Of a stretch of 64,000 nt of DNA, positions 35,021-42,826 are shown piece by piece. A program made the position numbers and the translations under genes. How positions within the stretch are numbered: the first letter of the stretch is position 1; each line of letters opens with the position of its first letter. Source of the DNA: Hyphomicrobiales bacterium (GTDB taxonomy: Bacteria > Pseudomonadota > Alphaproteobacteria > Rhizobiales > Rhizobiaceae); assembly GCA_900466605.1 (NCBI GenBank), contig UBMU01000033.1, positions 1 through 64,000 of the forward strand. Reading direction: 5' to 3'. The notes under the pieces were generated by a model that worked only from the letters and a program-made list of their open reading frames with translations, searched no databases and was not told the DNA's origin.

Positions 35021-35763
35021 GGGTGATTTTTGTAGGTCCGAGTTTCGGGGCGGATATCGACCGGCTGCGCGCAGAAAATCCATCGGTCGTTTTTCGCGGA
35101 CCGGCGGCGCGCGGCGACATACTACAGGCCGTACAGGACGGAGCACTCGCAATCGGGATCATTGATGGCTATTTCGGCGAGGTGCCCTCGGTGTGGCATA
35201 AGGAAATCCTCTATGCGTTGCAGCGGGACGTGGTCGTCGTCGGCGGCGCCAGCATGGGTGCCTTGCGCGCTGCAGAGTGTGCTGCCTTTGGCATGGTTGG
35301 CATTGGGTCGATCTACAAAGATTACGAGGATGGCCGTCTGGTAGACGATGAGGCAGTGGCGCTCGTTCACGCACCGCAGGAGCTCGGGTGGTTGCCGCTT
35401 TCAATACCATGGGTGGATTTTCAGCCGACGATCGACAGTCTTTATCGGCACGGCGCGCTTTCCATTTCCGAACACAAGATGCTGCTACTTGCTGGCCGCT
35501 CCCTCCATTTTTCTGAGCGCACTTATGTCAGGGCAGTCGGCGGCTGCACCTTCTCCAGCGACCTTCGTGGGAACGAGATAATGCGCTTGATTCGAGCCGG
35601 AAAGGTTGATCGAAAGCGCCAAGACGCTGAACTCGTTCTGCAATATCTGCAGGAAGTGGAGTTCGCACCCAGCAACAAGCGTGACTGGGGCTTTGCTGCC
35701 ACATCGCACTGGGAGCACCTACGAGCGGAAATCACAGGTGCTGTCACGCCTGTAACGCCCTAG
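35017..35763 (+). CDS. tfuA: TfuA-like protein, YcaO partner
   Basis: A 248-aa TfuA-family protein. It starts MRVIFVGPSFGADIDRL and shows the family core FRGPAARGDILQA, IGIIDGYFGEVPSVWHKEIL, VVGGASMGALRAAE, FGMVGIGSIYKDYEDGRLVD and DDEAVALVHAP. TfuA was named from trifolitoxin production in Rhizobium leguminosarum; with YcaO it supports thioamidation (archaeal methyl-CoM reductase, thiovarsolins), probably by delivering sulfide. The 4-bp ATGA overlap with ycaO implies a stoichiometric pair. A possible sulfur-activating partner is not encoded nearby. Confidence 0.92.
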   Translation: MRVIFVGPSFGADIDRLRAENPSVVFRGPAARGDILQAVQDGALAIGIIDGYFGEVPSVWHKEILYALQRDVVVVGGASMGALRAAECAAFGMVGIGSIYKDYEDGRLVDDEAVALVHAPQELGWLPLSIPWVDFQPTIDSLYRHGALSISEHKMLLLAGRSLHFSERTYVRAVGGCTFSSDLRGNEIMRLIRAGKVDRKRQDAELVLQYLQEVEFAPSNKRDWGFAATSHWEHLRAEITGAVTPVTP

Positions 35764-35813
35764 TAACGCTCGACCTGAATGATGGAACTCGTTGATCAGA
35801 GAAGGCGGTGGCA

Positions 35814-36083
35814 ATGAACATTCTGACGAGGGACCAGGGCACGGGGAGTGAGTACGCCAGAATATTCCGGCTGCTCTCAGCCGCAAAGGAGGAGGCGCAG
35901 AAGCTCAAGCTGCAAAATCTTCTGCACTTGACCAACATGGCCCTTCTCCAAGTCGTTATTGACTGGGACGGCATCGACCCTGAGCGCGAGCTGGACGTCA
36001 ACTTGGAGAAGTTGATCGGCAAGAAAACGCAAGTCGCAATGAAAGATGCCAGCGAGAACCTAGTGCTTCTCGACTGCCATTGA
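35814..36083 (+). CDS. 89-aa orphan protein downstream of tfuA
   Basis: An 89-aa acidic-to-neutral, probably helical soluble protein starting MNILTRDQGTGSEYARIF, with AAKEEAQKLKLQNLLHLTN in the middle and ending ENLVLLDCH. It has no signal peptide, no membrane span and no recognised domain. It starts 50 bp after tfuA in the same direction and is convergent with the XRE gene (25 bp between stops). It might be an immunity, carrier or leader-binding component, but nothing in the sequence decides. An alternative GTG start is at 35808. Confidence 0.65.
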   Translation: MNILTRDQGTGSEYARIFRLLSAAKEEAQKLKLQNLLHLTNMALLQVVIDWDGIDPERELDVNLEKLIGKKTQVAMKDASENLVLLDCH

Positions 36084-36108
36084 CCCTTGGCGGTACCGTG
36101 ATGAGGCG

Positions 36109-36504
36109 TTACTCAGCGTCGTCTAACTGATCCATGCCGGCAATCGCCTGCACGAGCTTCACGATCTTCTTGCGGACCTGCTCATTCTTGATCGACAAGA
36201 AGGCAGCATTGAGCAACACGCCATCGCGCGATACAACGAATTCATCGCTGGGCGACGGGTTGTCGTTCGCCATGTCGATGCTCACGTCCTCGAAGAAGGA
36301 GCGGACGTCCACATCGAGAGCCCCAGCAATTTCGACCAACATGCTCGCAGAGACGCGATTGGAGCCTTTTTCATATTTTTGGATCTGCTGAAAGGTCACA
36401 CCGACCCGATCACCCAGTTCGGTCTGAGATACCTTGCGCATCAAGCGCTTGATGCGGATCGTCTTCCCGACGTGAACATCGACTGCATGGGGTCCATCTT
36501 TCAT
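36109..36504 (-). CDS. XRE-family helix-turn-helix regulator
   Basis: A 131-aa regulator of the common rhizobial XRE type. The HTH (about residues 14-68) reads VGKTIRIKRLMRKVSQTELG, then VGVTFQQIQKYEKGSNRVSA and a LVEIAGALDVDVRSFF helix. The C-terminal tail (FVVSRDGVLLNAAFLSI, RKKIVKLVQAI) is a dimerisation or sensing region as in PraR/PhrR relatives. The ATG at 36504 follows GGAAGGA. Two strong palindromes upstream (36569, 36615) are likely operators. It may regulate itself and the convergent RiPP locus. Confidence 0.88.
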   Translation of the reverse strand: MKDGPHAVDVHVGKTIRIKRLMRKVSQTELGDRVGVTFQQIQKYEKGSNRVSASMLVEIAGALDVDVRSFFEDVSIDMANDNPSPSDEFVVSRDGVLLNAAFLSIKNEQVRKKIVKLVQAIAGMDQLDDAE

Positions 36505-36568
36505 GGCTCGTTCCTTCCAACGCCGGTTGTTGCGCGACTATTATGCCAGTGATCAACCTAACGGAGAT

Positions 36569-36585
36569 AATTGATCGGATCAATT
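36569..36585. promoter_or_regulatory. Palindrome AATTGAT-CGG-ATCAATT
   Basis: A perfect 7-bp-arm inverted repeat 65 bp upstream of the XRE gene start. It lies in AT-rich sequence and is flanked by further TTGAT/ATCAA half-sites (TGATCAA at 36550, TTGATAC at 36590). It is a probable autoregulatory operator of the XRE protein. Confidence 0.55.
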
Positions 36586-36614
36586 GTGTTGATACGATTT
36601 TTATACGGCGCCAG

Positions 36615-36632
36615 ATGTGTTGTTCAACACAT
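36615..36632. promoter_or_regulatory. Palindrome ATGTGTTG-TT-CAACACAT
   Basis: A perfect 8-bp-arm dyad 110 bp upstream of the XRE start. It shares the TTG/CAA inner half-sites of the 36569 element. Two such sites about 46 bp apart suggest cooperative binding. Confidence 0.55.
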
Positions 36633-36987
36633 TGAAGATTCGGTCATTCGATTGAATTCTAATTGTTTGTGCTATCAAATGACTGTTATTGTTGGGATCA
36701 ACCATAGATCGTGATCACGCTATTCTTTGCGGCCGACGAGATTGGCGAGGTGGCGTGTTGGCTGCACTCGTCACGCATTTTGTGATCCTATCTAAGGAGT
36801 AACCCGGGAAGCGGGGCAGCGCTCTTGGAGATTGGCGCGCCCTTCTTCTACATTGCGTTCAGACGTTTCAGGCAATTACTCTACTGGTAGATTGACTGAA
36901 TTCGCGCTGCCGAGGTTCGGGAGCTTTTGCGAAATGGCTGAGTGTGCCAGAGATTGAGCAGTCGAAAGAGATGGATTCGTACCTGCC

Positions 36988-37863
36988 GTGACGATCGGGT
37001 TCGCACATGCCGAGTTGATAGCAGTCCTGGTTGCGGTAACAGGCGGCGACCCGCGCGTCATGACAATTCGATCGGGTGATGCGCTTCCCTCCGGGCCGTT
37101 CGAAATGGGTCACCGAACGCTGCAAAGTGGCTTGCGTGAATGGGTTCAGGAGCAGACAGGTCATCCGGTCGGGTACCTCGAACAACTCTATACCTTTGCT
37201 GACCGCGATCGAAACAACGAGATCCTTGGCGGTAGAACCATCTCTATCAGCTATCTCGGCCTGGTGCGCGAGCAGGCGACCCCAGGCGCGGGCAGGCCAG
37301 GATGGCATGGCTGGTATAGCTATCTCCCGTGGGAGGACTGGCGTGCGGGGCGCCCGGCGATCCTAGATGACATCACCAGGCGCATCCTTGCCTGGGCAGG
37401 GCTCAGTGCGGCCTATCGTAAAGAGCGATTAAGCCGCGCAATTTTGGCTTTCGGGCTCGGAGATGCCCCATGGAACGAAGATCTTGTGCTGCAGCGGTAC
37501 GAATTGCTCTACGAGGCCGGAGTAGTGGCGGAGGCGGGGTGCCGTGTAGATAGTAATTGCGGTCGCGCTATGTTTGCCGACCATCGGCGTATCCTGGCCA
37601 CAGGTGTTGCGCGACTGCGAGCAAAGATCAAATATCGGCCGGTCTTTTTCGAGCTTATGCCGGAGTGCTTCACTTTACTCCAATTGCAGCGCAGCGTTGA
37701 GGCGCTCGCCGGGTTAACATTGCACAAGCAGAATTTCCGCCGTCTGATCGAGCAGCAGGAGCTGGTTGAGGAAACCGGCGAAATGACCAGCGAAACGGGC
37801 GGGCGCCCTGCAAAGCTATTCCGTTATCGCTCAGAAAGCATTGAGTACGCGTCCCGCGTTTGA
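36988..37863 (+). CDS. nadQ: NadQ/NrtR-type Nudix-fold NAD-biosynthesis regulator
   Basis: A 291-aa protein with a Nudix-like sensor (about 5-150: LIAVLVAVTGGDPRVMTIRS, LREWVQEQTGHPVGYLEQLY, SISYLGLVRE) and a C-terminal winged helix (about 215-290: FTLLQLQRSVEALAGLTLHK, GRPAKLFRYR). The catalytic Nudix box GX5EX7REUXEEXGU is degraded (LREWVQEQTG), which fits an NAD-metabolite sensor without hydrolase activity. It starts at GTG 36988; the nearby ATG is out of frame. It lies 680 bp before nadABC, whose promoter holds two palindromic sites. NadQ control of nadABC in alphaproteobacteria is family knowledge; its identity here is inferred. Confidence 0.82.
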   Translation: MTIGFAHAELIAVLVAVTGGDPRVMTIRSGDALPSGPFEMGHRTLQSGLREWVQEQTGHPVGYLEQLYTFADRDRNNEILGGRTISISYLGLVREQATPGAGRPGWHGWYSYLPWEDWRAGRPAILDDITRRILAWAGLSAAYRKERLSRAILAFGLGDAPWNEDLVLQRYELLYEAGVVAEAGCRVDSNCGRAMFADHRRILATGVARLRAKIKYRPVFFELMPECFTLLQLQRSVEALAGLTLHKQNFRRLIEQQELVEETGEMTSETGGRPAKLFRYRSESIEYASRV

Positions 37864-38483
37864 GAATCGGCGCCGAGAAAACCGACCAGAACCTATCTTG
37901 CCAATAGGGGGGTGATGGCCACGCTGTGTTGCGCGCACGGCTTTTCGTGGACTAGGCAAGACATCCGTGGCTCTAGCATCGGTCCACCGCTTCGCGGTGA
38001 CGTCCCGTTTTATGTATCCTCGGCAATTTGACACGACACCTCAGGAGCTGGCGCAGGCATTAGCCAGTGCCCCTATCCGTATTGCAAATTCGGCTGCTTG
38101 ATCGGGTCGTGATGTCCATGCGTAAGTGCTAAATCCACATAATAAACTAAGAATATGCAATGAAAATGGAATATGCGTTTATCTTGTAAAGATAGTGTCG
38201 CGGTTTGTGGATTCAGCAATTGCGAATTTCTTTTCAGGACCGAGATCGTGACAAGCCGCATCTATCGCCGATGCTCGGCCGTACTGTCGGCGGGTGCGGT
38301 TAATCTTCGTCGATCCCTGTAAGTCGGCCGTCGTGCCCAGCCAGTCGGTGCGGATCCTTAGGTCGACATTGCCGTCGTCAAGGTGGAGGTCCAGACGCCG
38401 GAGCTCACGAGGCTTGGGGCGCGCTTCAGGCACGCGCTCTCGGTTTGCGCTCAAACGCTGAGTGCAGGCCCTGCTACCCTCTG
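37864..38483. other. Intergenic region before nadABC
   Basis: About 620 bp without a supported gene. It includes a 29-codon open frame at 38012-38101 (MYPRQFDTTPQELAQ start) and a minus-strand open frame at 38179-38490. The latter has protein-like patches (LDLHLDDGNVDLRIRTDW) but no ribosome-binding site. These may be gene debris. The 38090-38170 part is AT-rich. Confidence 0.4.
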
Positions 38484-38535
38484 TTGACATATGCTCGCAT
38501 TGAGAATATCTTAGATATGCTCAGAGTGAGTATAA
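38484..38535 (+). promoter_or_regulatory. nadA promoter with two NadQ-type operators
   Basis: TTGACA (38484-38489) and TATCTT (38507-38512) are separated by 17 bp. Two similar dyads overlap them: ATATGCTC-N5-GAGAATAT (38489-38509) and ATATGCTC-N5-GAGTATAA (38515-38535), centred 26 bp apart. Binding would block RNA polymerase. The adjacent Nudix-type regulator is the likely ligand. Confidence 0.75.
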
Positions 38536-38546
38536 AGGATCAGGTT

Positions 38547-39518
38547 ATGAACGATCGCGTTTTCACGTCCTCCCTCTATGAGCGTGTTCGCCGTGTCATC
38601 CCAAAAGCGGAATGGATGTCGTTCGAAGACGATGTCAACTCGATCCTCGAACTGAAGCGGCGGCGTAACGCCGTCATTCTCGCACACAACTATCAGACGC
38701 CGGAAATTTTCCACGGCGTTGCAGATATCGTTGGTGACAGTCTGGCGCTGGCGCGCAAAGCGATCGAAGTCGAAGCAGATGTGATCGTTCTCGCCGGCGT
38801 GCACTTTATGGCTGAGACGGCTAAGCTCCTCAATCCGGAAAAGACAGTGCTCATTCCGGATATGGGCGCTGGTTGCTCCCTGGCAGATTCGATAACGCCG
38901 CAGGATGTGGCGTTGCTGCGCGAAGCACACCCGGGCGTGCCTATTATTACCTATGTAAACACTTCGGCAGCGGTGAAGGCAGCGTCCGACATTTGCTGTA
39001 CATCGGGAAACGCCAAGCAGGTTGTGGAGTCCCTCGGCGTGCCGCGCGTACTTATGATTCCTGACGAATACCTCGCCCGGAACGTCGCTCGCGAAACAAA
39101 CGTCGAGGTGCTTGCGTGGCATGGCCATTGCGAGGTCCATGAACTGTTTAACGCCGCCGATGTCCGGCAACTGCGCGAAAACTATCCCGGCGTGACCGTG
39201 CTGGCGCATCCTGAATGCCCGCCGGATGTGGTGGCCGAGGCGGATTTTGCTGGCTCGACAGCGGTAATGTCTGATTTCGTGGGGCAGCAGCAACCGGCTC
39301 GCGTCGTGCTCCTCACCGAATGCTCCATGAGCGACAACATTGCAGTGCACCACCCCAACGTCGAGTTCATCCGCCCCTGCAATCTTTGTCCGCATATGAA
39401 GCGGATCACACTGGCCAACATCCGCACAGCACTTGAGGAGAATTGCCACGAAGTCACGATCGACGCCGCCGTAGCTGCGCCCGCGCGGCGTGCCGTCGAG
39501 CGGATGCTTGCGGTATGA
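38547..39518 (+). CDS. nadA: Quinolinate synthase A
   Basis: A 323-aa [4Fe-4S] enzyme condensing iminoaspartate with dihydroxyacetone phosphate to quinolinate. Cluster cysteines appear in GAGCSLADSI, ASDICCTSGNA and RPCNLCPHMKRITL. Substrate motifs include AHNYQTPEI, HFMAETAKLLNPEK, WHGHCEVHE and AHPECPP. The ATG at 38547 follows AAGGATCAGG. An in-frame ATG at 38517 lies inside the operator and is rejected. It is the first gene of nadABC, overlapping nadB by 4 bp. Confidence 0.97.
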   Translation: MNDRVFTSSLYERVRRVIPKAEWMSFEDDVNSILELKRRRNAVILAHNYQTPEIFHGVADIVGDSLALARKAIEVEADVIVLAGVHFMAETAKLLNPEKTVLIPDMGAGCSLADSITPQDVALLREAHPGVPIITYVNTSAAVKAASDICCTSGNAKQVVESLGVPRVLMIPDEYLARNVARETNVEVLAWHGHCEVHELFNAADVRQLRENYPGVTVLAHPECPPDVVAEADFAGSTAVMSDFVGQQQPARVVLLTECSMSDNIAVHHPNVEFIRPCNLCPHMKRITLANIRTALEENCHEVTIDAAVAAPARRAVERMLAV

Positions 39519-41053
39519 TAGGGCTCCCCGATGCCTTGGCCGGGCAGGTCGCAGTTGTCGGGAGTGGGCTGGCCGGTCTGATGACGGCGCTGACGCTGGC
39601 ACCACAGCCGGTCGTACTCATTACCCGTGGTGCAATCGGAACCCAGACCTCAAGCGCTTGGGCCCAAGGCGGCATTGCCGCAAGTGTTGGCGACGACGAC
39701 AGCGCTGATCTGCATCTGTCCGACACACTTGCTGCGGGCGACGGACTGTGTGACCCGCATGCCGCATCCGAGATTGTTGCGGAGGGCCCAGCTCTCATCG
39801 CCACCCTGGAGCGCGCCGGCGTTTCGTTCGACAGAGACGGCGCAGAGCGCCTCGTCAGGGGCCTGGAGGCCGCCCATTCCCGCCGACGCATCATTCACGC
39901 ATCGGGAGACGGTGCTGGTGCGGCAATCATCGCCGCTCTCGTGGAGGCGGTTGCCAACACACCCTCGATCACCGTGCTCGACGCAGCCGAGGTGCGCTCG
40001 CTTCTGACACATGACGGCGCCGTCAGCGGCCTGGTCATCTGCAGAGGGTCTGAAACCGCGGCGATCATGACCAGCAGGGTGGTGTTGGCGACGGGCGGCG
40101 TTGGCGGTCTCTACGATGCGACCACCAATCCGATGTCCAATTTCGGCCAAGGCATTGCTCTGGCCGCAAGAGCCGGGGCAAAGCTTGCCGACATGGAGTT
40201 CGTCCAGTTTCACCCGACCGGGCTTGACTCGGCACGGCGACCGCTGGCGCTTGTCAGCGAGGCAGTGCGCGGCGAAGGAGCCACGCTCGTCAATGACATG
40301 GGCGAGCGCTTCATGTCCGGTTCAGATGGGGCGGAACTGGCGCCACGCGACGTCGTCGCGCGCGCCATAAGTGCTCAGCTTTTACTTGGGCGGCGCGTCT
40401 TCCTCGACGCTCGTCGCGCGCTCGGGGGTCGCTTTGCCTCCCGCTTTCCGACAATCCATATGTTGTGCCATGAGGCGGGAATCGACCCGGCAGTCGATCT
40501 AATACCGGTGCGTCCTGCAGTTCACTACCATATGGGCGGCATCGCGACTGACTTGACGGGGCGCAGCTCGGTCCCTGGCCTTTGGGTTGTCGGCGAGGCC
40601 GCCTCGACCGGACTGCACGGAGCCAACCGTCTGGCCAGCAACTCTTTGCTTGAGGCAGCCGTCCTCGGGATGAGAGCCGCTCGTGACCTTGGGGCGACTT
40701 CGGCAGGTAAACTTCAGTCGGTGCCGAGGATAAGGTCCGCTTCAGCGCCTGATGTTACGCCCGTGCGCGCGGTCGTGTCACGCCATCTTGGCGTGCTACG
40801 CAATGCCGACGCCCTGCGGGAGGCGATCACGACCCTGTTGCCGCTAGCCAAAACCGACGGATCCGCTACCGATCCTGCGATTGTTGCTTTGGCGATTGCT
40901 GTCTTCGCCATGCTGCGCAAGGAGAGCCGGGGAGCGCATGCCCGCACCGATTTTCCATTGAGACTCCCGGTTTCCGAACGCCACTTCATGACGCTCTCCG
41001 ATGTGTTCGATGTCGCTCGTGCCGAAACCCATTCCTTTGCCCGGAGCGCCTGA
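39515..41053 (+). CDS. nadB: L-aspartate oxidase
   Basis: A 512-aa FAD flavoprotein oxidising aspartate to iminoaspartate, which passes to NadA. It has the FAD motif VVGSGLAGLMTAL, SSAWAQGGIAASVG, the active-site FVQFHPTGL and HYHMGGIATDL, and ASTGLHGANRLASNSLLEA. The C-terminal helical domain is short but present. The ATG at 39515 overlaps the nadA stop (ATGA). The nadC start follows the stop after one base. Confidence 0.96.
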   Translation: MIGLPDALAGQVAVVGSGLAGLMTALTLAPQPVVLITRGAIGTQTSSAWAQGGIAASVGDDDSADLHLSDTLAAGDGLCDPHAASEIVAEGPALIATLERAGVSFDRDGAERLVRGLEAAHSRRRIIHASGDGAGAAIIAALVEAVANTPSITVLDAAEVRSLLTHDGAVSGLVICRGSETAAIMTSRVVLATGGVGGLYDATTNPMSNFGQGIALAARAGAKLADMEFVQFHPTGLDSARRPLALVSEAVRGEGATLVNDMGERFMSGSDGAELAPRDVVARAISAQLLLGRRVFLDARRALGGRFASRFPTIHMLCHEAGIDPAVDLIPVRPAVHYHMGGIATDLTGRSSVPGLWVVGEAASTGLHGANRLASNSLLEAAVLGMRAARDLGATSAGKLQSVPRIRSASAPDVTPVRAVVSRHLGVLRNADALREAITTLLPLAKTDGSATDPAIVALAIAVFAMLRKESRGAHARTDFPLRLPVSERHFMTLSDVFDVARAETHSFARSA

Positions 41054-41054
41054 C

Positions 41055-41906
41055 ATGTCCTTTGCCCCTTTGCCACGCCTTGTCACCGAACCGATGGTGC
41101 GGGCGGCCCTTCTCGAAGATCTCGGTCTTTCCGGCGACATCACTTCGGCGGCAGTCATCCCGGCAGAACATCACTCGTCCTTGATCCTGGTGGCGCGACA
41201 GCCGGGCGTTGTAGCCGGTCTTGACGCTGCCGAGCTTGCCTTCCAACTCGTCGAGCCCGCGATAGCCGTGACTCGCCATACGGAGGACGGGTCGCGCGTA
41301 GAGCCCGGCGATACCATTGCCACGATCGCAGGTCCGTCGCGCGGACTACTGACGGGGGAGCGCACCGCACTCAATTTTCTTGGGCACCTATCTGGTATTG
41401 CGACGGTAACGGCAAGCCTGGTCGAAGCCGTCAGGGGCACAAAAGCGAAGATCGCCTGCACGCGCAAGACGACGCCTGGGCTGCGTGCGCTGGAAAAATA
41501 TGCCGTTCGCGCTGGCGGCGGCATGAACCACCGCTTCGCGCTCTCTGATGCCGTCCTGATCAAGGACAATCACGTAGCGATTGCTGGCGGAGTGGCAGAG
41601 GCGATCCGCCGCGCTCGCGCCGGTGTCGGACACATGGTCAAGATCGAGACCGAGGTTGATACTCTCGAGCAACTCCGGGAGGCGATGGAGCAGGGCGTCG
41701 ATGCGGTGTTGCTCGACAATATGACGCCCGCGCAGCTGCGCGAGGCGGTCGCGATCGTCGACGGCCGCGCGATCACCGAGGCCTCAGGTCGGGTAACGCC
41801 CGCAACGGTCGCTGCAATCGCCGCCTCCGGCGTCGATCTTGTCTCGGTTGGCTGGTGCACGCATAGCGCCCCAACCCTGGATATCGGACTGGACGTGCAA
41901 AGCTAA
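41055..41906 (+). CDS. nadC: Nicotinate-nucleotide pyrophosphorylase (quinolinate phosphoribosyltransferase)
   Basis: A 283-aa enzyme converting quinolinate and PRPP to nicotinate mononucleotide and CO2. Motifs: LLEDLGLSGDITSAAV, GERTALNFLGHLSGIAT, CTRKTTPGLRALEKYAVRAG, NHRFALSDAVLIKDNH and VDLVSVGWCTHSAPTLDIGL. It starts at ATG 41055, one base after nadB, and completes de novo NAD synthesis. It is the last gene of the operon; no terminator hairpin is apparent. Confidence 0.97.
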   Translation: MSFAPLPRLVTEPMVRAALLEDLGLSGDITSAAVIPAEHHSSLILVARQPGVVAGLDAAELAFQLVEPAIAVTRHTEDGSRVEPGDTIATIAGPSRGLLTGERTALNFLGHLSGIATVTASLVEAVRGTKAKIACTRKTTPGLRALEKYAVRAGGGMNHRFALSDAVLIKDNHVAIAGGVAEAIRRARAGVGHMVKIETEVDTLEQLREAMEQGVDAVLLDNMTPAQLREAVAIVDGRAITEASGRVTPATVAAIAASGVDLVSVGWCTHSAPTLDIGLDVQS

Positions 41907-41973
41907 CTGATATCATTGGCATTTCGGCGACGCGTGACTATGTTTGCGGCGCGTCAACGAAGAGACCTGGGAA

Positions 41974-42786
41974 ATGCGCCTTGCCAGCCTGTCGATGTAT
42001 GTCGATCCACCGCCGTTGAAGGAGGCGACCGCTGCTCTATGGCGCTACATCAGAGACTATCTCCGACAAGAGACTAGCCTGTCCGGCATCCCAGGAGAAC
42101 TGGACCATTCATTGCCCTACGACGAGGCATGGCTACACCCAGACCTCATTCTAGCGCAGACCTGCGGCTATCCCTACGCGAAGCGGTTGCGCGGCGCCGT
42201 CCGCCTCGTCGCCACACCAATTTACGACTTGCCTGGCTGCGACGGCCCGTTGATGCGCAGCTTCATTGTCGTTCGCGAGGACGCGACAGCTCGATCGCTT
42301 GCCGATCTCCGCGGTCTACGCGCCGCGGTCAACAATCATGAGAGCAACTCCGGCAGCAATCTTTTCCGCGCTGGAATAGCCCCGCTTGCTGAAGGTGGGC
42401 GCTTTTTCTCGGAGGTGATCGAGACAGGGGGACACGGAGCAAGCTTAGCTGCAGTAGCCGCCAGCAGGGCCGACGCAACCGCAATTGATTGCGTGACCTA
42501 CGGCAACATACGCCGTTTTTCACCCCAAAGACTTGCTCGCCTGCGCATCCTTGCCGAGACGGCTAGTGGTCCCGGGCTCCCCTTCATCACCTCACACAGT
42601 ACCTCGGATGGTGAGCTCGAGCGACTGCGCGAAGCGCTTCAATCAGCAATCAAAGAAACCGCTTTGGCGAGCACTCGTGCAACGCTTTCGCTTTCAGGTT
42701 TTGCTGTCCTTCCGGACGCCGACTACGAGCCTCTTCTGGAATTGGAACGCGAGGCCTCGGCACTCTGCTATCCCAGAATCGCCTAA
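41974..42786 (+). CDS. PhnD/SsuA-like substrate-binding-fold protein
   Basis: A 270-aa protein of the periplasmic phosphonate/sulfonate-binding fold. It shows LHPDLILAQTCGYPY (about residue 58), SFIVVREDATARSLADLRG (about 100) and VAASRADATAIDCVTYG (about 170). It has no signal peptide or lipobox, which points to a cytoplasmic protein, possibly a sensor or enzyme. It sits alone between nadC (67 bp) and the convergent HutC-type gene, with no permease or ATPase beside it. The ATG at 41974 is preferred; an upstream TTG at 41944 is weaker. Function unknown. Confidence 0.75.
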   Translation: MRLASLSMYVDPPPLKEATAALWRYIRDYLRQETSLSGIPGELDHSLPYDEAWLHPDLILAQTCGYPYAKRLRGAVRLVATPIYDLPGCDGPLMRSFIVVREDATARSLADLRGLRAAVNNHESNSGSNLFRAGIAPLAEGGRFFSEVIETGGHGASLAAVAASRADATAIDCVTYGNIRRFSPQRLARLRILAETASGPGLPFITSHSTSDGELERLREALQSAIKETALASTRATLSLSGFAVLPDADYEPLLELEREASALCYPRIA

Positions 42787-42826
42787 ATCAGCGCGAAGAG
42801 GGCAATGTTCCATATACAACCAGTGG

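Larger units (their letters stand above)
36505..36987. other. Divergent intergenic region, XRE regulator / NadQ-type gene
   Basis: This 483-bp AT-rich region contains the two palindromes listed separately at 36569 and 36615. The 36640-36987 part shows no supported gene; a minus-strand open frame at 36868-37308 lies mostly antisense to the Nudix gene and is not credible. Confidence 0.5.

Noticed and set aside
38012..38101. 29-codon open frame beginning MYPRQFDTTPQELAQ
   Set aside because: Protein-like composition, but no clear ribosome-binding site or partner gene; too short to support.
38179..38490. Minus-strand open frame of 103 codons between the Nudix regulator and nadA
   Set aside because: It has some protein-like patches but no ribosome-binding site, and its start overlaps the nadA operator; probably debris or chance.
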